Shown here in pieces: positions 1-8,624 of a DNA stretch of 56,400 nucleotides; the first letter of the stretch is position 1, and every line of letters starts with the position of its first letter. A program made the position numbers and the translations under genes. Where the stretch lies: NCBI RefSeq assembly GCF_017114945.1, contig NZ_JABXKQ010000016.1:1-56400 (forward strand). Direction: 5' to 3'. Under the pieces are notes generated by a model, which saw nothing but the letters and a program-made list of their open reading frames with translations, was not told the origin of the DNA and searched no databases. Origin of the DNA: Nostoc sp. JL34. GTDB taxonomy: Bacteria; Cyanobacteriota; Cyanobacteriia; Cyanobacteriales; Nostocaceae.

Positions 1-1
1 C

Positions 2-106
2 TCAGAGGTTTCGTCTGGCTGGGTAGGCACTGAGTTAGTAGAAATTCTTGCTGCTTTAACAGCATCTCTTGGGCAAGGCGGCAAACCTGTTTTTCTCAAT
101 GTATAG
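2..106 (+). CDS. 3' end of an unidentified gene (partial)
   Basis: An open frame enters from the left edge and stops at TAG 104-106. Its 34 codons read as normal protein (ending GGKPVFLNV) with no internal stop, whereas the other two plus frames are less protein-like. Only the C-terminus is present, so no family can be named. It runs toward the histidine kinase gene on the opposite strand, so the two genes converge. The gap to that gene is AT-rich and contains several copies of a tttcttttt-like stretch. Confidence 0.5.
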   Translation, partial: SEVSSGWVGTELVEILAALTASLGQGGKPVFLNV

Positions 107-231
107 TCAAGGGTCAAAATTAAAAATTAAAAAGAGTTCTACACATAAATAAATTTAGGTGACTCACCAACATTGTTTTCTTTTTTCTTTCTTTTTACTT
201 TTGCCTGATTCGGCTTCTTTCTTTTGCCTTT

Positions 232-2361
232 TTACTTTTTACTTGTCTCATTCGCACAAACTTTTCCTTTTGGAAGACTTACCAGGATAGTTTGCAGCGG
301 CGAAAGACGAATCTCGCAAGTTTCCTTTCCAAGTAGCAGTAGGGACTTCGGGAAGTTCTCATTGTCTACTTCTGTTTTCACAGACTTGTTGATCCCCAAA
401 GAGTTACTTTCTTCAGACTTCTGTAGGCTAGGGTAGCGGCTTGCTTTTGCCCCCTCATTCCCAGAGGAGAATCCAAGATCCCCTACATTTCCTTCTTTCT
501 TTGGAACAGGTAACAGCGAGATATCAATCAAAGGTAAGGTAATTTTCAGTGTAGTACCTTGATGAAGTCCCACACTCTCAAGAGTAATGCTGCCTCCCAT
601 AAGTTCGATTAAGTTTCGTGAAATAGCCAGTCCCAGTCCAGTACCTTCAAACTGGCGCGTGGTTGTGCCATTCACCATTACAAAAGGACGAAATAATTTA
701 TGCTGTTGAGTTGGATCGATCCCTATACCTGTATCTTTGACAGCGACTACCACCTGAGATTGACCATTACTATATTGAATTTCTGTAGAAATGGTGATGC
801 TTCCTGTGTCGGTGAACTTAGTAGCATTGCCGATAACATTAATCAGCACTTGCTTCAGTTTTGGCCCATCTGCCTTGATTGGTATCGCTTGGGGATCTAA
901 CTCACATTTCAATTGCAAGCCTTTTTGTTGAACATTAACTGATTGTAAATTAATCACCTCTAACAATATTTGTCGGAGGTCAAGGGGTATGGTGACGACT
1001 GAAAGCTTACCTGCTTCGATTTTAGAAATATCGAGTAAATCATTAATAATACCTAGCAAGTGAATCGTTGTTTCATCGGCACGTTTGAGAAACTCCATTT
1101 CTTCTTCTCGGTCATCACATAAGCCATCTTCAACCAGGCGAATACAGTTAATAATAATATTTAATGGGTTTCTCAATTCATGGGAAGTCGTAGCCAAAAA
1201 CTGGCTTTTAATCTGGTTAGCGGTTTTTGCTTCTTTCCAAGCTATTTCCAGTTCTTCTGCCCCAGCTTTGAGCCGTTCTACCATTTGGTCTAATGCTTGG
1301 GCCAGTTGATTAAATTCCCGGATTTGAAAATTGTGCGGAACCGGTTGTGCGGCGTGGTGAGAGTGAATATTGAGAGCATAGTCTCGCAATTCTTCTACAG
1401 GACGGGCTAAGTAAGGAGCTAGATATAGGGATGCTAACAAACTTGCACCAATCAAACCAACTGTCAAAACAATGAGAATTAGTTTGATTTCCTCTAAACC
1501 AAAAAGCGCATTTTCAACACTACTAACAGCTAAGACTATCCACTTTTGCTGCTGCTGTTGAGTGAGTGGATTTGCAATAGCTGTATAGCCAGCTACTAAT
1601 TCTTTGCCATCTGTAAAAGACAAATTTATCGAATCGTTTCGTCCCGCAACCGCATTTTTAATTATGCTTTTGAGTTGGGAAGCATTTGGGTGCTGATTGA
1701 TATTAGTTCCCACCCAGTCTGTGAATGGATGTGCCAAAATTGTGCCATCTTCAGCAATCACTACCATAGCGCCGGTGAGCGATCCCGGTGGATTTCTGGT
1801 TTTTTGGTACAATGCAGACTGAATACTTAAGCTGTAAACTAAATTTCTTGGGCTATTGGAAACTGGTGCAGATAACACTACTTGCAGTTGATTTTGTGTG
1901 TTTCTTTTACCAGTAATTCCTGCCTTTGGCGGAAAGATTGCTTTGACATCAATTCCATCATTAGGCAAAGGTAATATCAATTCTCCAATAGCTTGATCCC
2001 CACAGCTACTAGCAACTATCTTCTGGTTTTGCAGATTCGTTAATTGGATGCACTCAATACTGGCTGGAAGTTGTTGCCTTAACTGCGTGAGAATTTCGTG
2101 CTCTTGTATAGCTGAATTCGACGGAATCACCGTTGTTTTACTTACACTCAGCAAATTAGCTTTTAAGATTGCGATCGCATCTCCAATTCTTTCCCCCTTA
2201 CTGACGGCGCTCTCTGTTAAATTTTGACGTGCAGTTCCCAATATACTAGAACGTGCCTTATTCAAGGCAACAATCTCGCCTATCAGTAAAACTGGAACGA
2301 ATAGCAGCAATATTCTCGTTACTAAAATTCGACGAAAGGAAGATTGGCGGGAATTAGTCAT
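232..2361 (-). CDS. Membrane sensor histidine kinase (Cache-HAMP-HisKA-HATPase)
   Basis: A 709-aa sensor kinase that probably detects an extracytoplasmic ligand and phosphorylates an unseen partner. An N-terminal membrane segment (about residues 17-35, ITRILLLFVPVLL-like) is followed by a double-Cache-like extracytoplasmic region, a second membrane helix near 290-315 and a HAMP linker. The H-box reads TTSHELRNPLN near residue 395. The ATPase domain shows the N-box (NVIGNATKF), G1 (DTGIGID) and G2 (GTGLGLAIS). A low-complexity tail of about 80 residues follows the ATPase domain and has no recognised domain. I chose the ATG at 2361 because it directly precedes the membrane segment; a start 10 codons upstream is possible but would need a different signal. 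No response regulator is adjacent, so it behaves as an orphan kinase. Confidence 0.9.
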   Translation of the reverse strand: MTNSRQSSFRRILVTRILLLFVPVLLIGEIVALNKARSSILGTARQNLTESAVSKGERIGDAIAILKANLLSVSKTTVIPSNSAIQEHEILTQLRQQLPASIECIQLTNLQNQKIVASSCGDQAIGELILPLPNDGIDVKAIFPPKAGITGKRNTQNQLQVVLSAPVSNSPRNLVYSLSIQSALYQKTRNPPGSLTGAMVVIAEDGTILAHPFTDWVGTNINQHPNASQLKSIIKNAVAGRNDSINLSFTDGKELVAGYTAIANPLTQQQQQKWIVLAVSSVENALFGLEEIKLILIVLTVGLIGASLLASLYLAPYLARPVEELRDYALNIHSHHAAQPVPHNFQIREFNQLAQALDQMVERLKAGAEELEIAWKEAKTANQIKSQFLATTSHELRNPLNIIINCIRLVEDGLCDDREEEMEFLKRADETTIHLLGIINDLLDISKIEAGKLSVVTIPLDLRQILLEVINLQSVNVQQKGLQLKCELDPQAIPIKADGPKLKQVLINVIGNATKFTDTGSITISTEIQYSNGQSQVVVAVKDTGIGIDPTQQHKLFRPFVMVNGTTTRQFEGTGLGLAISRNLIELMGGSITLESVGLHQGTTLKITLPLIDISLLPVPKKEGNVGDLGFSSGNEGAKASRYPSLQKSEESNSLGINKSVKTEVDNENFPKSLLLLGKETCEIRLSPLQTILVSLPKGKVCANETSKK

Positions 2362-2657
2362 CGAGTGTCTCACTTTGCATCTGCAAACCACAACAGCAAA
2401 GATATATAATTAGACCAGCTAGATGAGACATTTTATTAAATTATCAGAATTTTATTTTCAATGTTTAAAAATAACAAATTGCTATAATTCAAAAAGAAAC
2501 GTGGTATACCAAAACTTGTATATGCTAGATGTAAAAGCTGTTTTTGTTGCATATAAATACAGTGGAGAAATTGAAAAACAGTAACTTGCAGGCATAGTTC
2601 TTTTTTTGATAATCTACATGCGAGCAAATAAAATATTAAAACTATCAAATCAATTTA

Positions 2658-3398
2658 ATGTTGCAACATCGTCCTCATACTACAGTTGTTTTAGCAATGA
2701 GTGCAGATGGCAAAATAGCAGATTTTAGGCGATCGCCTGCTCGGTTTGGCTCAAGGGTTGATAAAGCACACTTAGAAAAACAAATCGCTGCCTCTGATGC
2801 CGTTTTATTCGGTGCTGCTACTCTGGGCGCCTACGGAACAACACTTACAGTATCAGATCCAACTTTAGTGCAACTCCGGGCGCAAGAAGGGAAACTTCCG
2901 CAGCCAGTTCATATAGTGACTACACACTCTGCAAACCTCAATCCGGAAATTCACTTTTTTAAGCAACCAGTTAGACGTTGGTTACTCACGACAACAGCGG
3001 GGGCACTTTCATGGAAAGCACGCTTAGAGACGCTTGCTTCGACTCTGGGAACCAAAGCACAAGAGTGCCCTCCAGAATTTGAGCAGATTCTAGTTTTTGA
3101 AACACCAACGCGAGAGATTGATATTCCCGCAGCTTTGAAGCATCTAGCCACTCTACATATAACACGCTTGGTGGTCTTAGGTGGAGGTGAATTAGTCGCT
3201 TCCTTGCTGGAATTAGATTTAATTGATGAATTATGGCTGACTGTCTGTCCGCTGATTTTAGGTGGTAATACCGCACCTACACCTGTAGAAGGGAAAGGAT
3301 TTTTACCAGATTTAGCTCCCAAGTTACAACTTCTAGAAGTTCATACAGTTGAGCAAGAAGTGTTTTTGCACTATCGCCTGCAACGAGCCGCAGATTAG
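2658..3398 (+). CDS. RibD C-terminal/dihydrofolate-reductase-like family reductase
   Basis: A 246-aa protein of the RibD reductase-domain family, which reduces pyrimidine or related riboflavin/folate intermediates with NADPH. It opens with the typical TTVVLAMSADGKIAD segment and later shows the LVVLGGGELVASLLELDLIDELWLT region, followed by LILGG, all typical of RibD_C. The deaminase domain of bifunctional RibD is absent, so this is a stand-alone reductase. Its substrate cannot be read from the sequence. The start is the ATG at 2658; no strong ribosome binding site is seen. The gene stands alone, divergent from the upstream histidine kinase with about 300 nt between them. Confidence 0.85.
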   Translation: MLQHRPHTTVVLAMSADGKIADFRRSPARFGSRVDKAHLEKQIAASDAVLFGAATLGAYGTTLTVSDPTLVQLRAQEGKLPQPVHIVTTHSANLNPEIHFFKQPVRRWLLTTTAGALSWKARLETLASTLGTKAQECPPEFEQILVFETPTREIDIPAALKHLATLHITRLVVLGGGELVASLLELDLIDELWLTVCPLILGGNTAPTPVEGKGFLPDLAPKLQLLEVHTVEQEVFLHYRLQRAAD

Positions 3399-3414
3399 AT
3401 TACGCTAAGTTAAG

Positions 3415-3507
3415 TTATTGGGGATTTGGCATTGGGCATGGATTATTCTCCTTGTCTCCCTCATACCCCAGTCCCTAGTCCCTAGTCCCCAATCCCCAGT
3501 CCCCCTA
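3415..3507 (+). repeat. Short tandem repeats upstream of the acyltransferase gene
   Basis: A stretch of degenerate 7-bp units: ttgggcatt-type units near 3420-3440, then cccagtc/ccctagt units at 3468-3506. It is in frame with the following gene only through a TTG codon and encodes a Pro/Ser/Gln string, so it is treated as intergenic repeat rather than protein. Confidence 0.75.
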
Positions 3508-4689
3508 ATGGTGGAACAACTTAAGCCTCGCTATTCTGTCGTTTGGACGAACAAAATCGCTGAAGTACCTCAAAATGCCTGGAATGCTTTGGCAATGCCA
3601 CTCAAAACGCCGTTTTTAGAATGGGAGTGGCTGAACAATATCGAAACCTCCCAGAGTGCTACGGCTAAAACTGGTTGGCTGCCAAATCACTTGACATTGT
3701 GGCGAGATAGAACGCTGATTGCTGCCGCGCCACTTTATCTCAAAGGACATAGTTCTGGTGAATTTATTTTCGATCACCAATGGGCAGAGTTAGCCGATCG
3801 CATCGGAGTCCAATATTACCCAAAATTGCTGGGAATGACACCATTCACCCCAGCTGAAGGTTATCGGTTCTTAATTGCCCCAGGAGAAGATGAGGATGAA
3901 ATCACCGCGCTGATGGTGCATGAAATTGATACTTTTTGCTCCAAAAATCGAATTTCTGGGTGTCATTTTCTCTACGTCGATCCCCAATGGCGGCCGATGC
4001 TGGAACGGCATGGCTTTACAACTTGGCTGCACCATAGCTATGTCTGGGAAAATGCTGGCTTTAAAACTTTTGATGACTACTTGAAAGTTTTCAACGCCAA
4101 TCAGCGCCGCAATATCAAGCGGGAACGTAAAGCTGTGGAAAAAGCAGGTTTGCGATTGCAACCCCTGACTGGTGATGAAATTCCTCAGTCTTTATTTCCC
4201 TTGATGCACCAATTTTATGCTGACACCTGTGATAAGTTTGGCTGGTGGGGTAGCAAGTATCTCACACGGAGGTTTTTTGAGCAGCTACACACCGATTATC
4301 GCCATCGAGTCTTGTTTGTTGCTGCATATAGCGAACAAGATAACTCTCATCCTTTAGGAATGTCTTTTTGTTTGTTTAAAGATGACAAACTTTATGGACG
4401 CTATTGGGGAAGTTTTCAAGAAATAGATTGCTTACATTTTGATGCTTGCTATTATGCACCAATTGAGTGGGCGATCGCTAAGGGCATCCAAATTTTTGAT
4501 CCTGGCGCGGGCGGGCGACACAAAAAACGGCGTGGTTTCCCCGCTATGCCCAATCATAGTTTGCACCGCTTTTACAATAATCGTTTAGGACAAATTATCC
4601 GTCCCTATATTAAGGAAGTGAATCAACTCGAACAGCAGGAGATTGAGGCAATTAATGCAGAGTTACCATTTAGTAACCGAGATTCTTAA
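3508..4689 (+). CDS. FemAB-like/GNAT acyltransferase (PF04339-type)
   Basis: A 393-aa protein resembling the large GNAT-fold family once called peptidoglycan biosynthesis/DUF482 proteins, which transfer an acyl or aminoacyl group to an unknown acceptor. Family-like stretches are WLPNHLTLWRD, the middle segment NANQRRNIKRERK, DTCDKFGWWGSKYLTRRFF, and the C-terminal PGAGGRHKKRRGF that probably binds the thioester cofactor. The start is placed at ATG 3508 because the open frame upstream is short tandem repeat DNA and begins with TTG. Length and order of motifs match the family, so the gene looks intact. It stands alone, 110 nt after the RibD-like gene on the same strand. Confidence 0.85.
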   Translation: MVEQLKPRYSVVWTNKIAEVPQNAWNALAMPLKTPFLEWEWLNNIETSQSATAKTGWLPNHLTLWRDRTLIAAAPLYLKGHSSGEFIFDHQWAELADRIGVQYYPKLLGMTPFTPAEGYRFLIAPGEDEDEITALMVHEIDTFCSKNRISGCHFLYVDPQWRPMLERHGFTTWLHHSYVWENAGFKTFDDYLKVFNANQRRNIKRERKAVEKAGLRLQPLTGDEIPQSLFPLMHQFYADTCDKFGWWGSKYLTRRFFEQLHTDYRHRVLFVAAYSEQDNSHPLGMSFCLFKDDKLYGRYWGSFQEIDCLHFDACYYAPIEWAIAKGIQIFDPGAGGRHKKRRGFPAMPNHSLHRFYNNRLGQIIRPYIKEVNQLEQQEIEAINAELPFSNRDS

Positions 4690-4773
4690 AAGTTTACCAA
4701 GGCAGAGGGTGAAGGACGAATTACACTTGATATAGAGTGTAAAAACCCTTAAGAAAGAAATTTTCTTTTTTTA

Positions 4774-5163
4774 ATGCTTATGGATTTAATAGTTGAAGAT
4801 TTAGCCGCAATTGATGATAAACTTTCCCAGCGTCATATTGACCTCGATCCTGGTGGATATTTCATTATTTACTTGGATCGAGATGCAGGGTTAATTTATG
4901 CCAAGCATTTTACAAATGTAATTGACGATCGCGGTTTAGCTGTCGATCCCGAAACGGGAAAGGTAATTCCGGCGCGAAAAAAGGTAGAACGCACTCATCC
5001 GACAGTTTTTAGCGCGAGGACGGCGAAAGAACTTTGCGTGAAAATTTTTGAAGAAACTCAGCCCCCTCCTGTAACTCAATTAGATCATGCAGCTTATTTG
5101 GGTAGAGAATTTGTCCGGGCTGAGGTGGCTTTAGTTACAGGCCAAGAGTATGTTCAGGATTAA
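4774..5163 (+). CDS. DUF4346 domain protein
   Basis: A 129-aa protein consisting of one domain of the DUF4346 type, found widely in cyanobacteria and in some proteins linked to pterin metabolism. The recognisable pattern is DPGGYFIIYLDRDAG in the first third, then HPTVFSARTAKELC, and LDHAAYLGREFVRAE at the C-terminus. Biochemical function is unknown. An alternative start is the ATG two codons later (4780). No clear Shine-Dalgarno sequence precedes either ATG; a T-rich run does. It is followed by repeat-rich DNA and a convergent psb32. Confidence 0.7.
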   Translation: MLMDLIVEDLAAIDDKLSQRHIDLDPGGYFIIYLDRDAGLIYAKHFTNVIDDRGLAVDPETGKVIPARKKVERTHPTVFSARTAKELCVKIFEETQPPPVTQLDHAAYLGREFVRAEVALVTGQEYVQD

Positions 5164-5164
5164 A

Positions 5165-5235
5165 GTTAAAAATTAGGAGTTATAAGTTAAGAGTTAAGAG
5201 TTAGAAATTCATAACTCCTCACTCCTAACTCTCCC
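5165..5235. repeat. Short tandem repeats (agttaag/aactcct units)
   Basis: A run of degenerate 7-8 bp units (gagttaag, taactcct) separates two convergent genes. The left half and the right half are partly complementary (aggagttataa against ttataactcct-like), so it could also fold and serve as a bidirectional terminator. Confidence 0.6.
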
Positions 5236-5236
5236 A

Positions 5237-5974
5237 TTACCCATTAGATGAAGGCTGATTTATCTGATAGATATAGTAAGTCGCCATTGGGATAACGGTG
5301 GCAGCAATTAACAATCCTACTACCCAAGCAGTAGCGTTACCTTGGTTGGTTTCTTCTGCTTTTTTGAATGTGCCTCCAACCGGTACATTGTCAGTTATTT
5401 TAGGTGGCCCTGGATCGGTTTTGCCGGAAAGGACGGCAACAAGGCGATCGCTTGCATCTAGAAATGCCTGATTGTATTTGTCACCATTACGTAACGGCAC
5501 ACTTACTGTTTCAGTAGCTACACTTTCGGCAATAGAGTCAGTAAGGACTGGCTTGACTTGATCCCCAGTAATAATGGCAGTTCCATTGGTAACCGTATCA
5601 AGAACCAATAAAATTTGATTAGCTTGGGCTTCTTTTGTAGGAAACCATTTTTTAAATAGTTCTTTGGTGAAGCTTTCCGGTGTTTCACCGTAATCAAGGC
5701 GGCGAACAGTCACAATTCTGACTTCCTTATCAGTTTGCTTTGCCAAATTCTCGAAAGCACTGCTAATCTTGCCTTCATTCAGACGGCTGATCACTTCACC
5801 TTGATCCAGAACCCAGGTGTTATTCCCGGTTGTGAGGTTGGGTATTTGATACACACCTGTGGCTAAAGCCGGTGCAGTACACAGCGAGGCTGCTAAAATA
5901 ACCGTCACCAAAGGTAGAATTAGCCGAATGAGGTGTTTTTGACTGCTAAATACTCGTTTGAGGAGCTGTTTCAT
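5237..5974 (-). CDS. psb32: Psb32-like TPM domain protein (photosystem II repair)
   Basis: A 245-aa membrane protein of the TPM (thylakoid acid phosphatase/YgcG) family. Psb32 homologues in cyanobacteria and plants help photosystem II repair after photodamage. A signal/anchor helix (LILPLVTVILAASLCTAPALA, split here as LILPLVTVILAAS plus a signal-peptidase-like ALA site near residue 38) leads into the TPM domain: VLDQGEVISRLNEGKISSAF, VRIVTVRRLDYGETP, LLVLDTVTNGTAIITGD. A C-terminal membrane helix (AWVVGLLIAATVIPMATYY) ends the protein. The ATG at 5974 is preferred; the longer open frame starts with TTG and would bury the signal sequence. Orientation is convergent with the DUF4346 gene. Confidence 0.82.
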   Translation of the reverse strand: MKQLLKRVFSSQKHLIRLILPLVTVILAASLCTAPALATGVYQIPNLTTGNNTWVLDQGEVISRLNEGKISSAFENLAKQTDKEVRIVTVRRLDYGETPESFTKELFKKWFPTKEAQANQILLVLDTVTNGTAIITGDQVKPVLTDSIAESVATETVSVPLRNGDKYNQAFLDASDRLVAVLSGKTDPGPPKITDNVPVGGTFKKAEETNQGNATAWVVGLLIAATVIPMATYYIYQINQPSSNG

Positions 5975-6378
5975 CGTGTGATCCCTAAGACAGACTTGCA
6001 CCAAAAATACTACATAACCACTGCAAAAATCACCTCGTTCCCGATTTTCTACAGGATGAAATTTCTGGTATTTCCAGCAGATATATATTTTACGGTATTT
6101 TTTGATTCCACAAACTTGTTCTGAGGATCGGCTACAAGCGTTAACTTGACACTAACATCCTTGGTAGTCACAAGAAATACCGCCCATTTTGAGAATTAAC
6201 CCAAATGTTTAGGGCGGAATTTGCAAACCATCTAGAAATCATATCGTAGGATCAGTATTTTTGGCAGAATCAAGCATATTTTTTCATATCTGCAAGTAGC
6301 TTTTCCTGCTGTACCCTTTGATGGGTGATATCTGCATTTTTCTGATATTTTAGCTAAATCTATATCAATAATATATAC
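5975..6378. other. 404-nt intergenic region, divergent promoters
   Basis: It separates divergent psb32 and surE. It is AT-rich, without a credible open frame. A segment near 6138-6152 (ttaacttgacactaa) resembles the terminal repeat of the insertion sequence found at 44018-45363, but there is no partner end nearby. No convincing operator or terminator was seen. Confidence 0.5.
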
Positions 6379-7059
6379 ATGACCATAATTTTAACTAACG
6401 ACGACGGTATTGATGCCCCTGGTATCCGAGCGCTGCTGAAAGCTGTAAACGGTAAAAATACTATTATTGCTGCTCCTGCCGATCACCAGTCTGGCTGTGG
6501 ACATCAAGTTACTACCACTCGTGGCATCAACCTCCAGCGACGTTCTGAGACTGAATATGCGATCGCAGGTACTCCTGCTGATTGTGTGAGAATCGCGATA
6601 ACACAAATTCTTGCAGATGTCAAGTTTGTCCTTTCAGGTATTAACGCTGGGGGAAATTTGGGAGTCGATGCCTATATTTCTGGCACAGTTGCCGCCGTGC
6701 GGGAAGCCGCGATGCACGGTATTCCCGGAGTTGCCATTTCTCAGTATCGCAAAGCCAAACAGGATTTTGATTGGGATCTGGCTGCCAAATTCACAACTGA
6801 AGTTTTAGCGGATTTACTCAAGCGTCCCTTAGAACCAGGAAGCTTCTGGAATGTGAATCTGCCACATCTGCAACCAGGAGAACCAGATCCTGAAGTGGTA
6901 TTTTGCCAAGCCTGTACCAAACCTTTGCCCGTGAACTATCGAATTGAAGGCGATAATTTTTATTATGTAGGGGAATATGGCAAACGCGATCGCACTCCTG
7001 GCAGCGATGTAGATGTATGTTTTTCCGGTAATATCGCCGTCACCCAGTTAAGAGTTTGA
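6379..7059 (+). CDS. surE: 5'/3'-nucleotidase SurE
   Basis: A 226-aa SurE, a metal-dependent phosphatase that removes the phosphate of nucleoside monophosphates and aids survival in stress. The N-terminus has the catalytic and metal-binding ILTNDDGIDAPGI motif (the paired Asp residues), followed by APADHQSGCGH (Ser/Asn-binding loop), GTPADCV, and LSGINAGGNLG. Length is somewhat shorter than E. coli SurE (253 aa) but usual for one of the two cyanobacterial clades. The start at ATG 6379 gives the canonical N-terminus. It stands alone downstream of a 400-nt divergent region. Confidence 0.95.
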   Translation: MTIILTNDDGIDAPGIRALLKAVNGKNTIIAAPADHQSGCGHQVTTTRGINLQRRSETEYAIAGTPADCVRIAITQILADVKFVLSGINAGGNLGVDAYISGTVAAVREAAMHGIPGVAISQYRKAKQDFDWDLAAKFTTEVLADLLKRPLEPGSFWNVNLPHLQPGEPDPEVVFCQACTKPLPVNYRIEGDNFYYVGEYGKRDRTPGSDVDVCFSGNIAVTQLRV

Positions 7060-7242
7060 CATCAGCCATCAGTTACTAGTTAACTGCTAACACCTTTTAG
7101 TGGATATTGAGGAGAGCTTGTAAGAATATTAGTTAATCTTATGGGTATGTGGTGCGATCGCAATCAAAATTTTCAAGGATTTGAAATCTGGTAAAGTTTC
7201 AGTGGTACTGAATACTAATATTTCAAAAAAAAGGAGAAATAT

Positions 7243-7866
7243 ATGCAATTTCTCAAAATTGTTCTTGTCGCTCTCGTATTGATGGTGAACCTGCTAATCG
7301 CTCAACCCTCTTGGGCAGGTAAGGATTTCACTAAGGGGGCTGACTATGCTGAGGTAACTCAGGCGCTCAATCAACTTCTAACTGTAAAGAATACACCTGA
7401 GCAAGCGGGCTATACACCTGAGCAGTTTCAGCAGCGATTGGCACAATTGCAGTCTCAGAAAAATGTCATAGAAACAGCTAGAAAGCGGGCGCAGTGCCGC
7501 AATGAAACTGGAAAAACTTTGGCTGTCTATGCCAATAAACCAAAAAAATCTCCAACCCAACTCTACTTTCTGGGCGCAGGAACAATCACCGATGATGATT
7601 GGGATTGCGATGGTATTTACTTACCCGCAGGTTCTCAAGTGGTTTTAGGCCCAAACGCTCAACCACAAGAACTGACTGAACCCATCGCCGTTAAATTTGT
7701 CGATGGTACACAGTCTCTTGCTAGAACCAATCTAGCCACTGGTGCAATTGAATTGAATGTTGAACCTGCCAAAGTATTCAAGGCGGGTGAGAGTACTTGG
7801 TTGCTCCCTACTTTTTCTCAAGCCGATATCGATACGCAAATTCCCACCCCACAACTCATTGATTAA
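7243..7866 (+). CDS. Secreted protein of unknown function
   Basis: A 207-aa protein not recognised as any named family. It begins with a clear Sec signal peptide (LKIVLVALVLMVNLLIAQPSWAG, cleavage likely after SWA near residue 25). A helical region with two TPEQ units (ntPEQAGYTPEQFQQRL) follows, then a beta-rich half with two cysteines (QCRNETG and DWDCDG) that could form a disulfide in the periplasm or lumen. A strong ribosome binding site (aaggag, 7 nt before ATG 7243) supports the start. Probably periplasmic or thylakoid-lumenal. It is followed at 86 nt by the PAP/fibrillin gene on the same strand. Confidence 0.75.
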   Translation: MQFLKIVLVALVLMVNLLIAQPSWAGKDFTKGADYAEVTQALNQLLTVKNTPEQAGYTPEQFQQRLAQLQSQKNVIETARKRAQCRNETGKTLAVYANKPKKSPTQLYFLGAGTITDDDWDCDGIYLPAGSQVVLGPNAQPQELTEPIAVKFVDGTQSLARTNLATGAIELNVEPAKVFKAGESTWLLPTFSQADIDTQIPTPQLID

Positions 7867-7952
7867 TCTCATCTAGATAATTCAACTTTTATGCACTTCC
7901 CGCATAGAAGTTGAACTAAAGAAATAGGATATATAAAGGAAAATTTTTACCG

Positions 7953-8612
7953 TTGAACAATCAACTTTTAATTAAGGAAAAATTACAAGCAAAGCTTAAG
8001 AATATTCAAAGCAAGAGCGATGGCTCTCCCATTACCGATTTGCAGCTAGACAAAACCTTAGTCGCAGAAATTGAACAATTGACAACGGAACTGGAGAGCG
8101 TCAATCCCAATCTCAATCCTCTTCTCTATGCTACTTCTTTGCTAGAAGGAGCTTGGCTACTGCAATACTCCACAGCCAGAGAAATACGTTCTTTAGCTTC
8201 TCTTCCATTGGGATTAAAGCTGGATAAAGTTTATCAAGTGATTGATGTTGTAAATAAATTGTTTTTCAATCTAGCTAAAGTTAAACATCCTCTGGGGCTA
8301 GTATCGGGATATGTCAAAGTTACAGCTAGCTTTGAGCCTGCCAAAGAAGATTTAGAGCCTCTACAGAACAAACGTATCAACGTCTATTTTGACAAACGCT
8401 ACCTATCGATTGAGAAGATTGTTGGCATTAATACTCCGAAACTCAACCCATTTAAGGTTGTCTCCGCGAATAATCCTACTAGCAGAACTGCTACATTGGA
8501 CATTACTTACTTAGATGAAACATTAAGAATTGGACGTGGAGGAGATGGAAGTTTATTTATTCTTAGTAAATCTGAGAATTTACCTGAATTCACATCCTCA
8601 AATGAAAATTGA
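7953..8612 (+). CDS. PAP/fibrillin family protein
   Basis: A 219-aa protein of the plastid-lipid-associated protein/fibrillin family, lipocalin-like proteins attached to thylakoids and lipid bodies in cyanobacteria and plastids. Diagnostic parts are LLEGAWLLQYSTAREI, the middle VKVTASFEPA, and the terminal DITYLDETLRIGRGGDGSLFIL, which contains the family's conserved RIGRGxxGS-type motif. The only available start is TTG 7953, preceded by aaagga 11 nt upstream, so a TTG start is accepted. A 12-nt gap to the next gene suggests one transcript with the MOSC-fusion gene. Confidence 0.85.
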   Translation: MNNQLLIKEKLQAKLKNIQSKSDGSPITDLQLDKTLVAEIEQLTTELESVNPNLNPLLYATSLLEGAWLLQYSTAREIRSLASLPLGLKLDKVYQVIDVVNKLFFNLAKVKHPLGLVSGYVKVTASFEPAKEDLEPLQNKRINVYFDKRYLSIEKIVGINTPKLNPFKVVSANNPTSRTATLDITYLDETLRIGRGGDGSLFILSKSENLPEFTSSNEN

Positions 8613-8624
8613 TTGCGCCGCTGA

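Noticed and set aside
6138..6152. ttaacttgacactaa as an IS end
   Set aside because: It resembles the terminal repeat of the IS at 44018-45363 but has no partner end or transposase remnant nearby, so chance is likely.
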